From Cereibacter azotoformans (lineage in GTDB: Bacteria; Pseudomonadota; Alphaproteobacteria; Rhodobacterales; Rhodobacteraceae), in NCBI GenBank assembly GCA_017599285.1, contig JAGFXX010000001.1:1674001-1738000 (forward strand): a stretch of DNA of 64,000 nucleotides. Direction: 5' to 3'. Made by a program: the position numbers and the translations under genes. Positions 19,742 through 29,982 of the stretch are shown here, one piece after another; position 1 is the first letter of the stretch, and every line of letters starts with the position of its first letter. A model generated the notes under the pieces. The model was not told the origin of the DNA. It was given only the letters and a program-made list of their open reading frames with translations, and searched no databases.

Positions 19742-20908
19742 TCACCGCCCCCGCTTGAAGAGGATGTCGCCGATCTCGCCCTGCGGCCGGGTCCGCGTCA
19801 TGGCGAGCAGCATCCCCACCGTGACGCCCGCCGCGATCACCGACGAGCCGCCGTAGCTGACGAAGGGCAGCGTCATGCCCTTGGCGGGCAACAGACGCAC
19901 CGCCACGCCCATGTTGATCATGGCCTGCACGCCGAAGATGCAGGCAAGCCCGGTGCCCGCCAGCCGGATGAAGGGGTCGCGCTCGCGCATCAGGCGGAAC
20001 AGGCTGCGCACCGTGACGGTGCCGTAGAGCGCGATTATGCAGAGCACGAGGATCAGGCCGTATTCCTCGGCCGCGACCGCGATGATGAAGTCGGTGTGCG
20101 CGTCGGGCAGCGACCATTTCACCTGCCCCTCGCCCACGCCCACGCCGAAGAAGCCGCCCTCCTGGATGGCGTTCGTCGCATAGCCGAGCTGGGTGCGCGG
20201 ATCGACCTCGGGTGTCAGGAAGCCGTCAATCCGGCGCGCGAAATGCTCGGACGAGTTGTAGGCGAAGAAGGCGCCCGCACCCACCAGCCCCATGATGATC
20301 GCGATCAGCGTCATGGGCGCGCCGGCCACGAAATACATCACGCTCCAGCTGAAGAGGACCAGCGCCGCCTGACCAAAGTCGGGCTGCATGGCCAGGAGCA
20401 GCACGATCACCGTCGTCAGCGCGAAGGAAAAGCTCTTGCCCGGCGGGCCGTTCAGCTCCTGGCTCGCGGCCATCAGCCAGGCGCCGAGGATCACGAAGCC
20501 GGGCTTGAGGAACTCGGACGGCTGCACCGAGGCGAAGCCGAACGAGAACCAGCGCACCGCGCCCTTGCCGAAGTCGGTTCCGAAGAAGGGCAGCAGCAGC
20601 AGCGCAAGAAAGGCGCCCGCAAATCCCACCACGCCCAGCCGGCGCACCATGTCGGGCGACATCATCGAGACGGCGAACATCGCCAGGATGGCCATGCCGC
20701 CGAAGAAGGCCTGCCGCTGCACATAGTAGAACGGATCGAGCCCGTTGCGCGTGGCCAGCGGAACCGAGGCCGCCAGGCCGAGCAGCAGCCCGATCCCGAA
20801 CAGCACCAGAATCGACGTAAGCGACCACTTGTCGATCGTGCGCCACCAACGGGGAAGAACCGGCTCGGTCGCCCGCACGGGCATGGAGCCATAGACCATC
20901 TCAGTCAT
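19742..20908 (-). CDS. ftsW: SEDS peptidoglycan polymerase FtsW
   Basis: A 388-residue polytopic SEDS protein, the septal glycan polymerase working with FtsI. About ten hydrophobic helices can be traced, with family marks [12 protein letters not shown] and, near the end, [19 protein letters not shown]. The N-terminus is cytoplasmic. A 115-nt gap separates it from the inserted GFA gene upstream. Confidence 0.96.
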   Translation of the reverse strand: MTEMVYGSMPVRATEPVLPRWWRTIDKWSLTSILVLFGIGLLLGLAASVPLATRNGLDPFYYVQRQAFFGGMAILAMFAVSMMSPDMVRRLGVVGFAGAFLALLLLPFFGTDFGKGAVRWFSFGFASVQPSEFLKPGFVILGAWLMAASQELNGPPGKSFSFALTTVIVLLLAMQPDFGQAALVLFSWSVMYFVAGAPMTLIAIIMGLVGAGAFFAYNSSEHFARRIDGFLTPEVDPRTQLGYATNAIQEGGFFGVGVGEGQVKWSLPDAHTDFIIAVAAEEYGLILVLCIIALYGTVTVRSLFRLMRERDPFIRLAGTGLACIFGVQAMINMGVAVRLLPAKGMTLPFVSYGGSSVIAAGVTVGMLLAMTRTRPQGEIGDILFKRGR

Positions 20909-21023
20909 GGGAAAAATCCGCCTGCACTGCCTCGTCCGCCCGTTTTCCGGGTCTGGTGAAAACTGTAGCCAAATCTTCCGTTCAAGGCCAGCGGAAAGGC
21001 GGTCTCCGCCGGGGTCGCGCCGC

Positions 21024-21500
21024 TCAACCCGATGCCGCGAGGCGCGCCTTGATCGCCTCGAACCGGGCGAGGCTCTCGGCGGGCCAGTGGGCGCTGCGCC
21101 GGTAGTAGCCCTCCATCGCCGGCACGCGGTCGTCGAGGACGACCCAGGGCAGCCGCGTCGAGGTGTAGATGTGGATGTCGGGCGGGCAGAGTTCGGGCGC
21201 GTCGAGGGCGCCCACCCGCACGAAAGCCATCAGCCGCCCTGTCCCGCCGTAGTGGCTCCAGAGCGCGGTCTGGCAGGACGGGCAGCGCGCCACCTCCTGC
21301 CCCTGGCCCGAGGCCGAGGGTAACGTCCCCATCTCGGGCGCGCCCCGCAGGAGGCTGACGCGCTCGGTCTCGATCAGCGCGTTCAGCGCAAAGGCGCTGC
21401 CGGTCTCGCGCTGGCACCAGCGACAGTGGCAGCAATGGACGAACAGAGGGCGCTCCGTCAGCCGGTAGCGGACCTCGCCGCAGGTGCATCCGCCTTCCAT
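21024..21500 (-). CDS. GFA-family zinc protein (glutathione-dependent formaldehyde-activating type)
   Basis: A 158-residue CENP-V/GFA fold protein. Zinc cysteines are in CTCGEVRYR at the N-terminus, CCHCRWCQRETGS near residue 30 and CPSCQ near residue 72. The family's named reaction (formaldehyde-glutathione adduct formation) is doubtful for most members. The ATG at 21500 follows GGGGAGGGG. It lies 14 nt after murD, inside the dcw cluster and on its strand, so it should be carried on the same transcript; a link to cell wall synthesis is not known. Confidence 0.85.
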   Translation of the reverse strand: MEGGCTCGEVRYRLTERPLFVHCCHCRWCQRETGSAFALNALIETERVSLLRGAPEMGTLPSASGQGQEVARCPSCQTALWSHYGGTGRLMAFVRVGALDAPELCPPDIHIYTSTRLPWVVLDDRVPAMEGYYRRSAHWPAESLARFEAIKARLAASG

Positions 21501-21514
21501 GATCCCCTCCCCTG

Positions 21515-22912
21515 TCAAAGAAGCGCCTTCACCCGCTCCATGAAATCCTCGCCGCGCTTCTCGAAGTTCGGGTACTGGTCGAAGCTCGCGGCGGCCGGGG
21601 CCAGCAGAACCACCTCTCCCGGCTGCGCCTCCTCGGCCGCGCGGACGACCGCCCGGTCCATCGTCTCGCAGATCTCGTGGTCCGTGGCCCCCATCTGAAG
21701 CGCGAAGTCCCGTGCCGAATGGCCGATGAGATAGGCCTTCACCACCGCGTCGAGATGCGGACGCAGCGCCGCGATCCCGCCATCCTTGCCCAGCCCCCCC
21801 GCGATCCAGCGGATCTTCGGAAAGGCCTGCAGCGCCTTGGCCGCGCTGTCCACGTTGGTGGCCTTGGAATCGTTCACGAAGCGCACGCCGTTTCGCTCGC
21901 CGACCAGCTGGCTCCGGTGCGGGAGCCCCTTGAACGAGCCGAGCGCCTCCTCGATCTGGCGCGGCGCGAGCCCCAGCGTCCGGCAGGCGGCGTAGGCGGC
22001 ACAGGCGTTCTGGTGATTGTGAGCACCGGGCAGGCCCGGCATGGCGCGCAGGTCGATCGAGGCCATCTGCCGCCCCTTGCGCCATTCCGCCAGAAAGCCC
22101 TTGCGGGCAAAGACCGCCCAGCCGAACCGCTCGAGCTTCTGGCCGGCCGAGATGCGGATCACCCGGTCGTCCTCGGGCGCCACCGAAAGCTGCCCCGCGA
22201 GATAGAGGCCCTCGGGCTCGTCCACGCCGATCACGGCGCGGTCTGGCCCCCCTTCGGCAAAAAGCCGGCGCTTGGCCGCGAAATAGCCGCCCATCCCGCC
22301 GTGGCGGTCCAGATGGTCGGGCGAGAGGTTGGTGAGGACCGCCACATCCGGCGTCAGCGCGCGCGCCAGATCGGTCTGGTAGGAGGAGAGTTCCAGCACC
22401 ACCACCTCGCCGTCGCGGGCCGGGTCGAGATCGAGGACACCCCGGCCGATGTTGCCCGCCATCTGGGTGGGCCGACCGCTCTCGGCGAGGATGTGATGGA
22501 TCAGCGCGGTCGTGGTGGACTTGCCGTTCGAGCCGGTGACGCAGACCACACGCGGCATCTGGTCGAACGCGTCCCAGTCGCGCGTGGCAAAGCTGCGGAA
22601 GAAGAGGCCGATGTCATTGTCCACCGGCACGCCCGCAGCCATCGCGCGGGCGATCACCGGGTTCGGCGCCGGATAGAGATGCGGGATGCCGGGGCTGGTC
22701 ACAAGCAGCGCCACATCCTCGAAGGCCCGCTCGCGCGTGAGATCCGTCACCGCGAAGCCCTGCCCCTCCGCATTGGTCCGCGCCTCGGGACTGTCGTCCC
22801 AGAGGAGCGGTTCGGCGCCCCCGGCTTGCAGCGCACGGGCGGTGGCAAGGCCCGAGCGGCCGAGGCCCAGCACGGCCACCTTTCGGCCCTCGAGGCCACG
22901 GACGGGAATCAT
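21515..22912 (-). CDS. murD: UDP-N-acetylmuramoyl-L-alanine--D-glutamate ligase
   Basis: A 465-residue Mur ligase adding D-Glu. The Rossmann-like opening [14 protein letters not shown] and the ATP site [11 protein letters not shown] (near residue 125) are clear; [15 protein letters not shown] and the [10 protein letters not shown] loop follow. It comes after the BON-domain gene with a 104-nt gap and before the GFA gene. Confidence 0.97.
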   Translation of the reverse strand: MIPVRGLEGRKVAVLGLGRSGLATARALQAGGAEPLLWDDSPEARTNAEGQGFAVTDLTRERAFEDVALLVTSPGIPHLYPAPNPVIARAMAAGVPVDNDIGLFFRSFATRDWDAFDQMPRVVCVTGSNGKSTTTALIHHILAESGRPTQMAGNIGRGVLDLDPARDGEVVVLELSSYQTDLARALTPDVAVLTNLSPDHLDRHGGMGGYFAAKRRLFAEGGPDRAVIGVDEPEGLYLAGQLSVAPEDDRVIRISAGQKLERFGWAVFARKGFLAEWRKGRQMASIDLRAMPGLPGAHNHQNACAAYAACRTLGLAPRQIEEALGSFKGLPHRSQLVGERNGVRFVNDSKATNVDSAAKALQAFPKIRWIAGGLGKDGGIAALRPHLDAVVKAYLIGHSARDFALQMGATDHEICETMDRAVVRAAEEAQPGEVVLLAPAAASFDQYPNFEKRGEDFMERVKALL

Positions 22913-23016
22913 TCTGGCGCATCCTTCTGCAGGTCAGGCCGGAGAATGAAGCCGGATGCGGAGAGGTGCAAGGCGCCGCCCTCTCCGTCCCCCGGCCGGC
23001 TCTGTCCGCAGGAAGG

Positions 23017-23598
23017 TCAGACGGAGAGTTCGTTGTCCACCGAGCGCACGCCCGGCACGCGCGCCGCCCGCCCGGCCGCGCGCTCGCGATCCTCGGCGCT
23101 GCCCGCACTGCCGCGCAGGATGACCGTGTCCCCGCGCACCTCGACCGAGAGATCGGTCACGTCGATCTCGGGATCGTCCTCAAGCACCGCCGTCACCGCC
23201 TCGGCCAGATCGGCGACAGGGGCCTCTTCGCCGGTGTCGTCCGACAGATCCTCGTCTTCCAGCGCCTCTTCCTCGGCGGCCTCCTCATCCTCGGTCGCGG
23301 GCTCGGCCGGATAGGGCTCGTCGCCCTCCCATTCCGTGGTGCTGTCGAACTCGCGCCAGCCCTGGTGCGCGGCATCCTCGTCCGACAGGCCGATGTCGTG
23401 GCTGTGCCGGGTGACGGCATCCGGCGGCGGCTCCACGTCGTAGCCCGAGGCGTCGGTCCGGCCGGTATCCTCGATGTCGCGCTCGGGTTCGGACTCGCGG
23501 TCGGCCATGATGGCCGAGCCGGGCCGCACCGCGTCGCCGGTGGCGTAGGGATCCTTCGGGTCGCCTTCCTCGGGACTCTCGTGCGGCGCCTTTGCCAT
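23017..23598 (-). CDS. Acidic protein with a C-terminal BON domain
   Basis: A 193-residue protein with two parts. The first 130 residues are highly acidic, rich in Glu, Asp and Pro, and probably disordered; the last 60 match a BON domain (DPEIDVTDLSVEVRGDTVILRGSAGS then VPGVRSVDNEL). BON domains often bind membranes or lipids, but no signal peptide is seen, so the protein looks cytoplasmic. The ATG at 23598 has GAGGAGAA 6 nt upstream. It is inserted between mraY and murD; its role there is unknown. Confidence 0.8.
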   Translation of the reverse strand: MAKAPHESPEEGDPKDPYATGDAVRPGSAIMADRESEPERDIEDTGRTDASGYDVEPPPDAVTRHSHDIGLSDEDAAHQGWREFDSTTEWEGDEPYPAEPATEDEEAAEEEALEDEDLSDDTGEEAPVADLAEAVTAVLEDDPEIDVTDLSVEVRGDTVILRGSAGSAEDRERAAGRAARVPGVRSVDNELSV

Positions 23599-23663
23599 GT
23601 CGTTCTCCTCGTGTTGCGGGAGGGAAAACGGGCGGCGGGGCGGGCTTGTTCCCGAATGCCGAA

Positions 23664-23684
23664 GCGCCCGGCGGGGCCGGGCGC
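23664..23684 (-). promoter_or_regulatory. Hairpin between mraY and the BON-domain gene
   Basis: GCGCCCGG / CCGGGCGC, 8 bp with a 5-nt loop, in the 110-nt gap after mraY. No U-tract follows on the minus strand, so it is more likely an mRNA stabiliser or partial attenuator than a full terminator. Confidence 0.4.
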
Positions 23685-23708
23685 GAAAGGTCTGAGAAGG
23701 CGTACCCC

Positions 23709-24791
23709 TCAGCGCAGCTTGAGCGTCGAGAGGCCGATCAGGGCGAGGATCAGCGAGATGATCCAGAAGCGGATCACGATCTGCGGCTCGGCCCAGCCCT
23801 TCTTCTCGAAATGGTGGTGGATCGGCGCCATCAGGAACACCCGCCGCCCGGTGCGCTTGAAATAGAGCACCTGGATGATCACCGAGAGCGCCTCGGTCAC
23901 GAAGAGGCCGCCCACGATCGCCAGCACGATCTCGTGCTTGGTGCAGACCGCGATCGCACCCAGCGCGCCGCCGAGCGCAAGCGAACCCGTATCCCCCATG
24001 AAGACCGCGGCCGGAGGGGCATTGTACCACAGGAAGCCCAGCCCCCCGCCCACAAGCGCCGAGGTGAAGATCAGCAGCTCCCCGGTGCCGGGCACGAAAT
24101 GGACGCCGAGATAGTCGGTCAGGTTGAAGTTGCCGACGACATAGGCGATCACGCCAAGCGTGGTGCCCGCGATCATCACCGGCATGATGGCCAGCCCGTC
24201 GAGCCCGTCGGTCAGGTTCACCGCATTGGCCGCGCCCACGATCACCACCATGGCGAAGGGCACGAAGAACCAGCCGAGATTGACCAGCGCATCCTTGAAG
24301 AAGGGCATGGCGAGCTGAAGCGTCAGGTCCGGCGGATGCGACCAGGCGGCGGCCGTGGCGGCGAGCGCCGCGATCACGAGGCCGATCAGGAAGCGCACCC
24401 GTCCCGAAACGCCCTTGGTGTTCTGCTTCTTGACCTTGGCATAGTCGTCGGCAAAGCCGATCAGCCCGAAGGCCACCGTCACCAGCAGCACGATCCAGAC
24501 GTACGGGTTGTCGAGCCGCGCCCACAGAAGGGTCGAGACCACCAGCGACGAGAGGATCAGCAGCCCCCCCATGGTGGGCGTGCCGGCCTTGGCGAAATGG
24601 GTGGCCGGCCCGTCGTCGCGGATCGGCTGGCCCTTGCCCTGCTTGCGGCGCAGGAAGTCGATCAGCGGACGGCCGAAGAGGAAGCCGAAGATCAGGGCGG
24701 TGAAGAAGGCCGCTCCCGCCCGGAAGGTCAGGTAGCGGAACAGGTTGAAAATGTCGCCGCCGTCGGAAAAGGCGGTCAGGGAGTACAGCAT
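23709..24791 (-). CDS. mraY: Phospho-N-acetylmuramoyl-pentapeptide-transferase
   Basis: A 360-residue, ten-helix membrane enzyme that moves phospho-MurNAc-pentapeptide to undecaprenyl phosphate, giving lipid I. Conserved cytoplasmic motifs: [28 protein letters not shown] with the catalytic aspartates, [13 protein letters not shown] and the C-terminal [14 protein letters not shown]. It begins immediately after the murF stop, so the two are tightly linked. Confidence 0.97.
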   Translation of the reverse strand: MLYSLTAFSDGGDIFNLFRYLTFRAGAAFFTALIFGFLFGRPLIDFLRRKQGKGQPIRDDGPATHFAKAGTPTMGGLLILSSLVVSTLLWARLDNPYVWIVLLVTVAFGLIGFADDYAKVKKQNTKGVSGRVRFLIGLVIAALAATAAAWSHPPDLTLQLAMPFFKDALVNLGWFFVPFAMVVIVGAANAVNLTDGLDGLAIMPVMIAGTTLGVIAYVVGNFNLTDYLGVHFVPGTGELLIFTSALVGGGLGFLWYNAPPAAVFMGDTGSLALGGALGAIAVCTKHEIVLAIVGGLFVTEALSVIIQVLYFKRTGRRVFLMAPIHHHFEKKGWAEPQIVIRFWIISLILALIGLSTLKLR

Positions 24792-26237
24792 CTACTCGGC
24801 CCCTCGGGTCCTGGATGGGCCGGACTGACCCAGTTTGCGGAGCGCGTCAACCACCAGGCTGACCTTGATCCCCTTCGAGCCCTTCACCAGCACGATGTCG
24901 CCGGCATCGACCAGCAGCCGCGCCCTCGGCACCAGCTCGGCCGCCGTCTCGACCCACTCGCCGCGCTGGCGGCGGGGCAGCGCCTCGTGCAGGGCCCGCA
25001 TCCGCGGCCCGACGCAATGGACAAGCGCGATGCCGGCCAGAGCGGGATGGTCGGCGATGGCGCGGTGAAGCGCAGCCTCCGTCGGGCCGAGTTCGAGCAT
25101 GTCGCCGAGGATCGCGATGCGGCGGCCGGTCGAGATGCGCCCCACACCGTCGGTCGGCGCCATCGCGGCCAGCAGCTCGAGACTGGCCGCGACCGAGGCC
25201 GGGTTGGCGTTGAAGGCATCGTCGATTAGGTCGAAGCCCGCCCCGTCCACCGGATCGAGGGCGATGCGCTCGCGCGTGCCGCGGCCGGCGGGCGGCGACC
25301 AGAGCCCGAGATCGCACGCCGTGATGGTGAGATCGAGGCCGAGCGCCTCGGCGGCGGCCAGCACCGCGAGCGCATTGGCCGCGAAGTGCCGCCCCGGCGT
25401 CAGCACCTTGAAGAGGAAGGTCTGGTCGGCGTGACTGGCGCGGGCGATCGTGGCCTCGGGCGTGATCTGGATGTCGGAGAGGCGCCAGTCGGCCGCGCCG
25501 GACTGGCCGAAGGTCATGGCCGGCACACCGAGCGCCAAGGCCCGCGCCGCGAGGACCGGCGTCACCTCGAGATCGGCGGGCAGGATCGCGAGACCGCCGG
25601 GCTCGAGCCCCTCGAGGATCGCGGCCTTCTCTTCGGCGATGGCCGTGATGCTGTCGAACGCCTCGAGATGGGCGGGGGCGACCGTGGTGATGAGCGCCAG
25701 ATGCGGGCGGGCCAGGCGCGCGAGCGGCGCGATCTCGCCGGGGTGGTTCATGCCGATCTCGATCACGGCGAAATCCACGTCGGCCGGCATCCGGGCGAGC
25801 GTGAGCGGCACGCCCCAGTGGTTGTTGTAGGAGGCCTCGGCGGCATGGACCGTGCCCTGCCCGCGCAGCGCCGCGCGAAGCATCTCCTTGGTCGAGGTCT
25901 TGCCGACCGAGCCCGTCACGCCGATCACGCGGGCGCGGGATCGCGCACGGGCCACGCGGCCGAGGGCTGCGAGCGCTTCGAGAACGTCAGGAACGAGGAG
26001 GAGCGGCGCGCCGTCGGTCAGGCCGTCGGGGATGCGCGAGACGAGGGCCGCGGCGGCCCCGTTGGCCAGCGCCTGGGCCACGAACGCGTGGCCGTCGCGC
26101 TGGTCCTTGAGCGCCACGAAGAGGTCGCCGGGGCGGAGCGTGCGGCTGTCGATCGAGACGCCGGTCGCGGAGAAGGCGCGGGTGGCGCGGCCGCCCGTGG
26201 CGGCCGAGGCCTCGTCGGAGGTCCAGAGGGGGGTCAT
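24792..26237 (-). CDS. murF: UDP-N-acetylmuramoyl-tripeptide--D-alanyl-D-alanine ligase
   Basis: A 481-residue Mur ligase that adds the D-Ala-D-Ala made by Ddl. The ATP site is GSVGKTSTKEML near residue 110, NNHWGVPLTLAR and IEIGMNHPGEI follow, and DAFNANPASVAASLE and ILGDMLELG lie in the C-terminal half. The ribosome site before 26237 is weak. A dispersed repeat fills most of the 90-nt gap to murE. Confidence 0.97.
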   Translation of the reverse strand: MTPLWTSDEASAATGGRATRAFSATGVSIDSRTLRPGDLFVALKDQRDGHAFVAQALANGAAAALVSRIPDGLTDGAPLLLVPDVLEALAALGRVARARSRARVIGVTGSVGKTSTKEMLRAALRGQGTVHAAEASYNNHWGVPLTLARMPADVDFAVIEIGMNHPGEIAPLARLARPHLALITTVAPAHLEAFDSITAIAEEKAAILEGLEPGGLAILPADLEVTPVLAARALALGVPAMTFGQSGAADWRLSDIQITPEATIARASHADQTFLFKVLTPGRHFAANALAVLAAAEALGLDLTITACDLGLWSPPAGRGTRERIALDPVDGAGFDLIDDAFNANPASVAASLELLAAMAPTDGVGRISTGRRIAILGDMLELGPTEAALHRAIADHPALAGIALVHCVGPRMRALHEALPRRQRGEWVETAAELVPRARLLVDAGDIVLVKGSKGIKVSLVVDALRKLGQSGPSRTRGAE

Positions 26238-26260
26238 GGCGTCAGGCCCTGTTGCCGGCG

Positions 26261-26315
26261 GAGACGGGGGGCCAGCCCCCCGCGCCCCCCGGGATATTTC
26301 TGCCAGAATGAAGAC
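26261..26315. repeat. Dispersed G-rich intergenic repeat, copy B
   Basis: GGGGGGC-cag-CCCCCC hairpin, a short C-rich spacer, then GGGATATTT and a TGCCAGAATGAAG tail, matching copies A and C on the same (+) strand. It lies in the murE-murF gap inside the dcw operon, antisense to the direction of transcription. Confidence 0.75.
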
Positions 26316-26327
26316 GGGGGGACAGGC

Positions 26328-27815
26328 TCATATCAGCCCGTCCAGCGCCGCGGTGGCGATGCTCGCCTGTTCGGCGTCGTCAAAGGGGAAGATGTCGGTG
26401 CCGACGATCTGGCCGGCTTCGTGGCCCTTGCCGGCGATGAGCAGCGCATCGCCCGGCGTCAGCGCATCGACGCCGCGCAGGATGGCCTCGGCCCGGTCGC
26501 CGACCTCGTGTGCGTCGGGGCAGGCCTCGAGGATGGCGCGGCGGATCGCGGCGGGATCCTCGGTGCGGGGGTTGTCGTCGGTGACATAGAGCACGTCGGC
26601 ATGGTCGGCCGCGGCGCGGCCCATCAGCGGGCGCTTGCCGCGGTCGCGGTCGCCGCCGGCGCCGAAGACCACGATGATGCGGCCCATCACATGCGGGCGC
26701 AGCGCCTTGAGGGCGGTCGCGAGCGCGTCGGGCGTGTGGGCGTAATCGACGAAGACCGAGGCGCCGTTCTGCCGGGTGGCGGCCAGCTGCATCCGGCCGC
26801 GCACGCCCTGAAGCTGCGGGAAGGTGGCGAAGACCCGCTCGGGCGCGTCGCCGGCGCCTATTGCGAGACCGGCAGCCACGGCCACGTTCCAGGCCTGGAA
26901 GCCGCCGATCAGCGGCAGGCGGGTCAGGTGCGGCGTGCCCTGCCAGGAGAAGCGCAGGTCCTGGCCGGTGGCGTCGAACCGCTGCGACAGGAGGCGGAGG
27001 TCGGCCTCGGGGTGAAAGCCGGTGCCGATCACCTTCTGACCGCGGTCGCGCGCGAGGGCGGCTATCTCGGGGCCCCTGGGGTCGTCGAGGTTGACGACCG
27101 TGGTGCCTTCGTCGGGCAGGACGCGGGTGAAGAGGCCCGCCTTGGCGGCGAAATAGGCCTCGAAGGTCTCGTGATAGTCGAGATGGTCCTGGGTGAAGTT
27201 GGTGAAGCCCGCGGCGGCCAGATGCACCCCGTCGAGGCGGCGCTGCTCGAGCCCGTGGGACGAGGCCTCCATCGCGGCATGGGTGACGCCCGCCTCGGCC
27301 GCGTCCGCGAGCAGGCGGTGAAGCGTGATCGGCTCGGGCGTGGTGTGGGCGGAGGGGGCGGCAAAGGCGCCTTCGACGCCGGTCGTGCCGATGTTGATCG
27401 CCGCATGGCCGAGCGCCGCCCAGATCTGGCGGGTGAAGGTCGCGACCGAGGTCTTGCCGTTGGTGCCCGTCACCGCGACCATGGTGGCCGGCTGGCGCCC
27501 GAACCAGAGCGCGGCCGCGCCGGCGAGGGCCTGACGGGGATCCTCGGCCACGATCAGCGCGGCCGTCGAGCCCTGGAGCGCCTCGCGCGCGAGGGCGGCG
27601 CCCGCGGCGTCGGTGAGGATCGCGCGCGCGCCCGCGGCGAGGGCGGCCGGCACGAAACTCGCGCCATGGCTGCAGGATCCGGGCAGCGCCGCGAAGAGGA
27701 AGCCGGGGCGAAGGTGCCGGCTGTCAACCGCCAGCCCCCGGACGGTGATCTCGGCCCCGCGGCCGCCCACGGGCGTCAGCCCGAGCGCCGAGAGTGTTGC
27801 TTCGCGATCCGCCAT
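26328..27815 (-). CDS. murE: UDP-N-acetylmuramoyl-tripeptide synthetase, meso-diaminopimelate type
   Basis: A 495-residue Mur ligase for the third peptide residue. ATP site GTNGKTSVATF lies near residue 114. The DNPR motif (VTDDNPRTEDP, near residue 410) indicates meso-diaminopimelate rather than lysine. VDYAHTPDAL is also typical. It follows ftsI with a 17-nt gap. Confidence 0.97.
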   Translation of the reverse strand: MADREATLSALGLTPVGGRGAEITVRGLAVDSRHLRPGFLFAALPGSCSHGASFVPAALAAGARAILTDAAGAALAREALQGSTAALIVAEDPRQALAGAAALWFGRQPATMVAVTGTNGKTSVATFTRQIWAALGHAAINIGTTGVEGAFAAPSAHTTPEPITLHRLLADAAEAGVTHAAMEASSHGLEQRRLDGVHLAAAGFTNFTQDHLDYHETFEAYFAAKAGLFTRVLPDEGTTVVNLDDPRGPEIAALARDRGQKVIGTGFHPEADLRLLSQRFDATGQDLRFSWQGTPHLTRLPLIGGFQAWNVAVAAGLAIGAGDAPERVFATFPQLQGVRGRMQLAATRQNGASVFVDYAHTPDALATALKALRPHVMGRIIVVFGAGGDRDRGKRPLMGRAAADHADVLYVTDDNPRTEDPAAIRRAILEACPDAHEVGDRAEAILRGVDALTPGDALLIAGKGHEAGQIVGTDIFPFDDAEQASIATAALDGLI

Positions 27816-27832
27816 CTGCCGCGGTCTCCCTG

Positions 27833-29626
27833 TCAGTTGCGGACCGCTGTTACCCGATCCACGGCAGGAGCTTCAACCTTGGGTCGCAGGCCGAGGAGGG
27901 GCGCCGTGCGGCGGATGATCTCGGCCGCGACGGGAACCGCGGTGTAGCCGGCCGTCCGGCGCGGCTGGGGGCCGGAGGTCTCGACCGGCTCATCGAGCGT
28001 CACGATCAGCACATATTGCGGGTCGGACGCGGGGAAGATCGCGGCGAAGGTGTTCACGACCTTGTCGTGGTGATAGCCGCCGCGCGGGTTCGGCTTGTCG
28101 GCGGTGCCGGTCTTGCCGGCCACCTCGTAGCCCACCACGTCGCCGTAGGAGGCGGTCCCGCGCGTCACCACCTGGCGCAGCATCGACAGCGAGTCGCGCG
28201 CGACCTCGGGGCGCATCGCGCGCTCGCCCTGCGGGCGGTTCTCCTGGTGGACGAGGGTGGGCCGGACCATGATCCCGCCGTTCGCGATCGCGCCATAGGC
28301 GGCGGCGAGATGCATCGGGCTGGCCGCGAGGCCGTGACCGTAGGAGGTGGTGATCGTGGTGATCTCGGGCCACTTGGCCGGCACCAGCGGGCGGGCGTAG
28401 GGCGCCTCGATCAGTTCGACCGGGGTCGGATCGAAGAAGCCCAGCGACTTGAGGAAGGCCTGCTGACGCAGCCCGCCGATCTGCAGCGCGAGACGCGCCG
28501 TTCCGACGTTCGAGCTCTTGACGATGACATCGGTCGCGGTGAGGAGCGGGCCGTAGTTGTGGTTGCGGAACTCCTTGATCAGGAAGCGGCCCCAGCGCAT
28601 CGGCGCGTTGGCATCAACCAGCGTCTGGGCGTTCACGAGCCCCAGCTCCATCGCCTGCGCCACGGTGAAGATCTTGAAGGTCGAGCCCAGCTCGTACACG
28701 CCCTGCACCGCCCGGTTGAAGAGCGGGCTGTCGCCGGGATCGGCGGTCTTCTCGACCAGCGGCGCGGGACGGTCGTTGGGATCAAAGTCCGGCAGCGAGG
28801 CCATGGCCAGGATCTCGCCGCTCCGGGCCTCCATCAGGATGGCCGCGGCGCCCTTGGCGTTCATCATCGTCTTGCCGGCGCCGAGAACCTCGGTGATGGC
28901 CGCCTGAATGGTCAGGTCGATCGAGAGGGCCAGCGGCTCGCCGGCCATGGCCGGATCCCGGAGGCGCGCGTCGAGCGCCTTCTCGATGCCCGCCGTGCCG
29001 ATCACTTCGGCCGAATGGACGCCCTCGGCGCCGAAGCTTGCACCGCCCAGCACATGGGCGGCCAGCCGACCGTTGGGATAAAGCCGCATCTCGCGCGGGC
29101 CGAACAGCAGGCCCGGATCGCCGATGTCATGCACCTGCTGCATCTGCTCGGGCGAGAGCTTCTTGCGGATCCACAGGAAGCGCCGGCCGTCGGTGAACCG
29201 CTTGACCAGATCCTCTTCCTTCAGCTCGGGGAAGATCCCGGCCAGTTCACGGGCGACGCGCACCGGATCGACCATGTCGTGCGGATGGGCGTAGAGCGAA
29301 TGGGTCAGCAGGTTCGTGGCGAGGATGCGGCCCGCGCGATCGGTGATGTCGCCGCGCTGGTTCAGGATCTCGGCCCCCGTGGCCGCGGCGCGCGGCTCCA
29401 TCGGCTGGGTCGAGGCCAGAAGGCCCATGCGGGCGCCGATCACCGAAAAGGCGAGGAAGAAGCTGAGGCCGAGAAGCAGCAGCCGGCCCTCGGCGCGGTT
29501 GCGGGCCTTGTCGCGCATCGCCTCATGGCGGAGGCGGCGGTTCTCGCGCTCGATCGAATCGGGATTCTCGCCCTTGGCGCGGGCTTCGAGGATGCGGGCC
29601 AGCGGACGGAGCGGCGTGCGGATCAC
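27833..29626 (-). CDS. ftsI: Septal penicillin-binding protein FtsI (PBP3)
   Basis: A 597-residue class B transpeptidase working with FtsW. One N-terminal membrane helix (about residues 48-66) anchors it. Active-site motifs: STFK (the serine nucleophile, in ELGSTFKIF), SSN in VKSSNVG, and KTGT in AGKTGTADKPN. The dimerisation module with NRGDITDRAG-like sequence precedes them. Overlaps the end of ftsL by 4 nt. Confidence 0.97.
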   Translation of the reverse strand: MIRTPLRPLARILEARAKGENPDSIERENRRLRHEAMRDKARNRAEGRLLLLGLSFFLAFSVIGARMGLLASTQPMEPRAAATGAEILNQRGDITDRAGRILATNLLTHSLYAHPHDMVDPVRVARELAGIFPELKEEDLVKRFTDGRRFLWIRKKLSPEQMQQVHDIGDPGLLFGPREMRLYPNGRLAAHVLGGASFGAEGVHSAEVIGTAGIEKALDARLRDPAMAGEPLALSIDLTIQAAITEVLGAGKTMMNAKGAAAILMEARSGEILAMASLPDFDPNDRPAPLVEKTADPGDSPLFNRAVQGVYELGSTFKIFTVAQAMELGLVNAQTLVDANAPMRWGRFLIKEFRNHNYGPLLTATDVIVKSSNVGTARLALQIGGLRQQAFLKSLGFFDPTPVELIEAPYARPLVPAKWPEITTITTSYGHGLAASPMHLAAAYGAIANGGIMVRPTLVHQENRPQGERAMRPEVARDSLSMLRQVVTRGTASYGDVVGYEVAGKTGTADKPNPRGGYHHDKVVNTFAAIFPASDPQYVLIVTLDEPVETSGPQPRRTAGYTAVPVAAEIIRRTAPLLGLRPKVEAPAVDRVTAVRN

Positions 29627-29982
29627 AGCGGCTCTCCCACTTCGCCCGAAATGTCGCCCGGCCGCAGGTCCTGCGGCTCGAGCACCTGAAGCGGGTCAGG
29701 CGGATAGGACACCTGGGCGGGCGTCCCGAACTGCGCCGCCTCGAGCGGCAAGAGGCCGAGCCGGTCGAAGTTCAGCGCGGCCAGTTCGCGCAGCCGGTCC
29801 GGGCGGTTGAGATAGGCCCATTCCGCGCGCTGCACCGACAGCGCCTCGCGCAGGCTCGCGATCTCGCGGTTGAGCGACGACACATCCTTGAGCGCCTGCT
29901 GCGTGGCGTAGTTCTCGCGGTAAGCCCAGAAGGCCAGGCTCATCACGGCGAGGAAGGTGAGGACATAGAGCACGGGGCGCAT
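29623..29982 (-). CDS. ftsL: Cell division protein FtsL
   Basis: A 119-residue bitopic protein: one membrane helix at about residues 3-21, then a coiled coil (LKDVSSLNREIASLREALSV) and the family segment AYLNRPDRLRELAAL. It forms the FtsQLB activator with FtsQ and FtsB. It starts directly after the rsmH stop and overlaps ftsI, so translation is coupled. Confidence 0.93.
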   Translation of the reverse strand: MRPVLYVLTFLAVMSLAFWAYRENYATQQALKDVSSLNREIASLREALSVQRAEWAYLNRPDRLRELAALNFDRLGLLPLEAAQFGTPAQVSYPPDPLQVLEPQDLRPGDISGEVGEPL

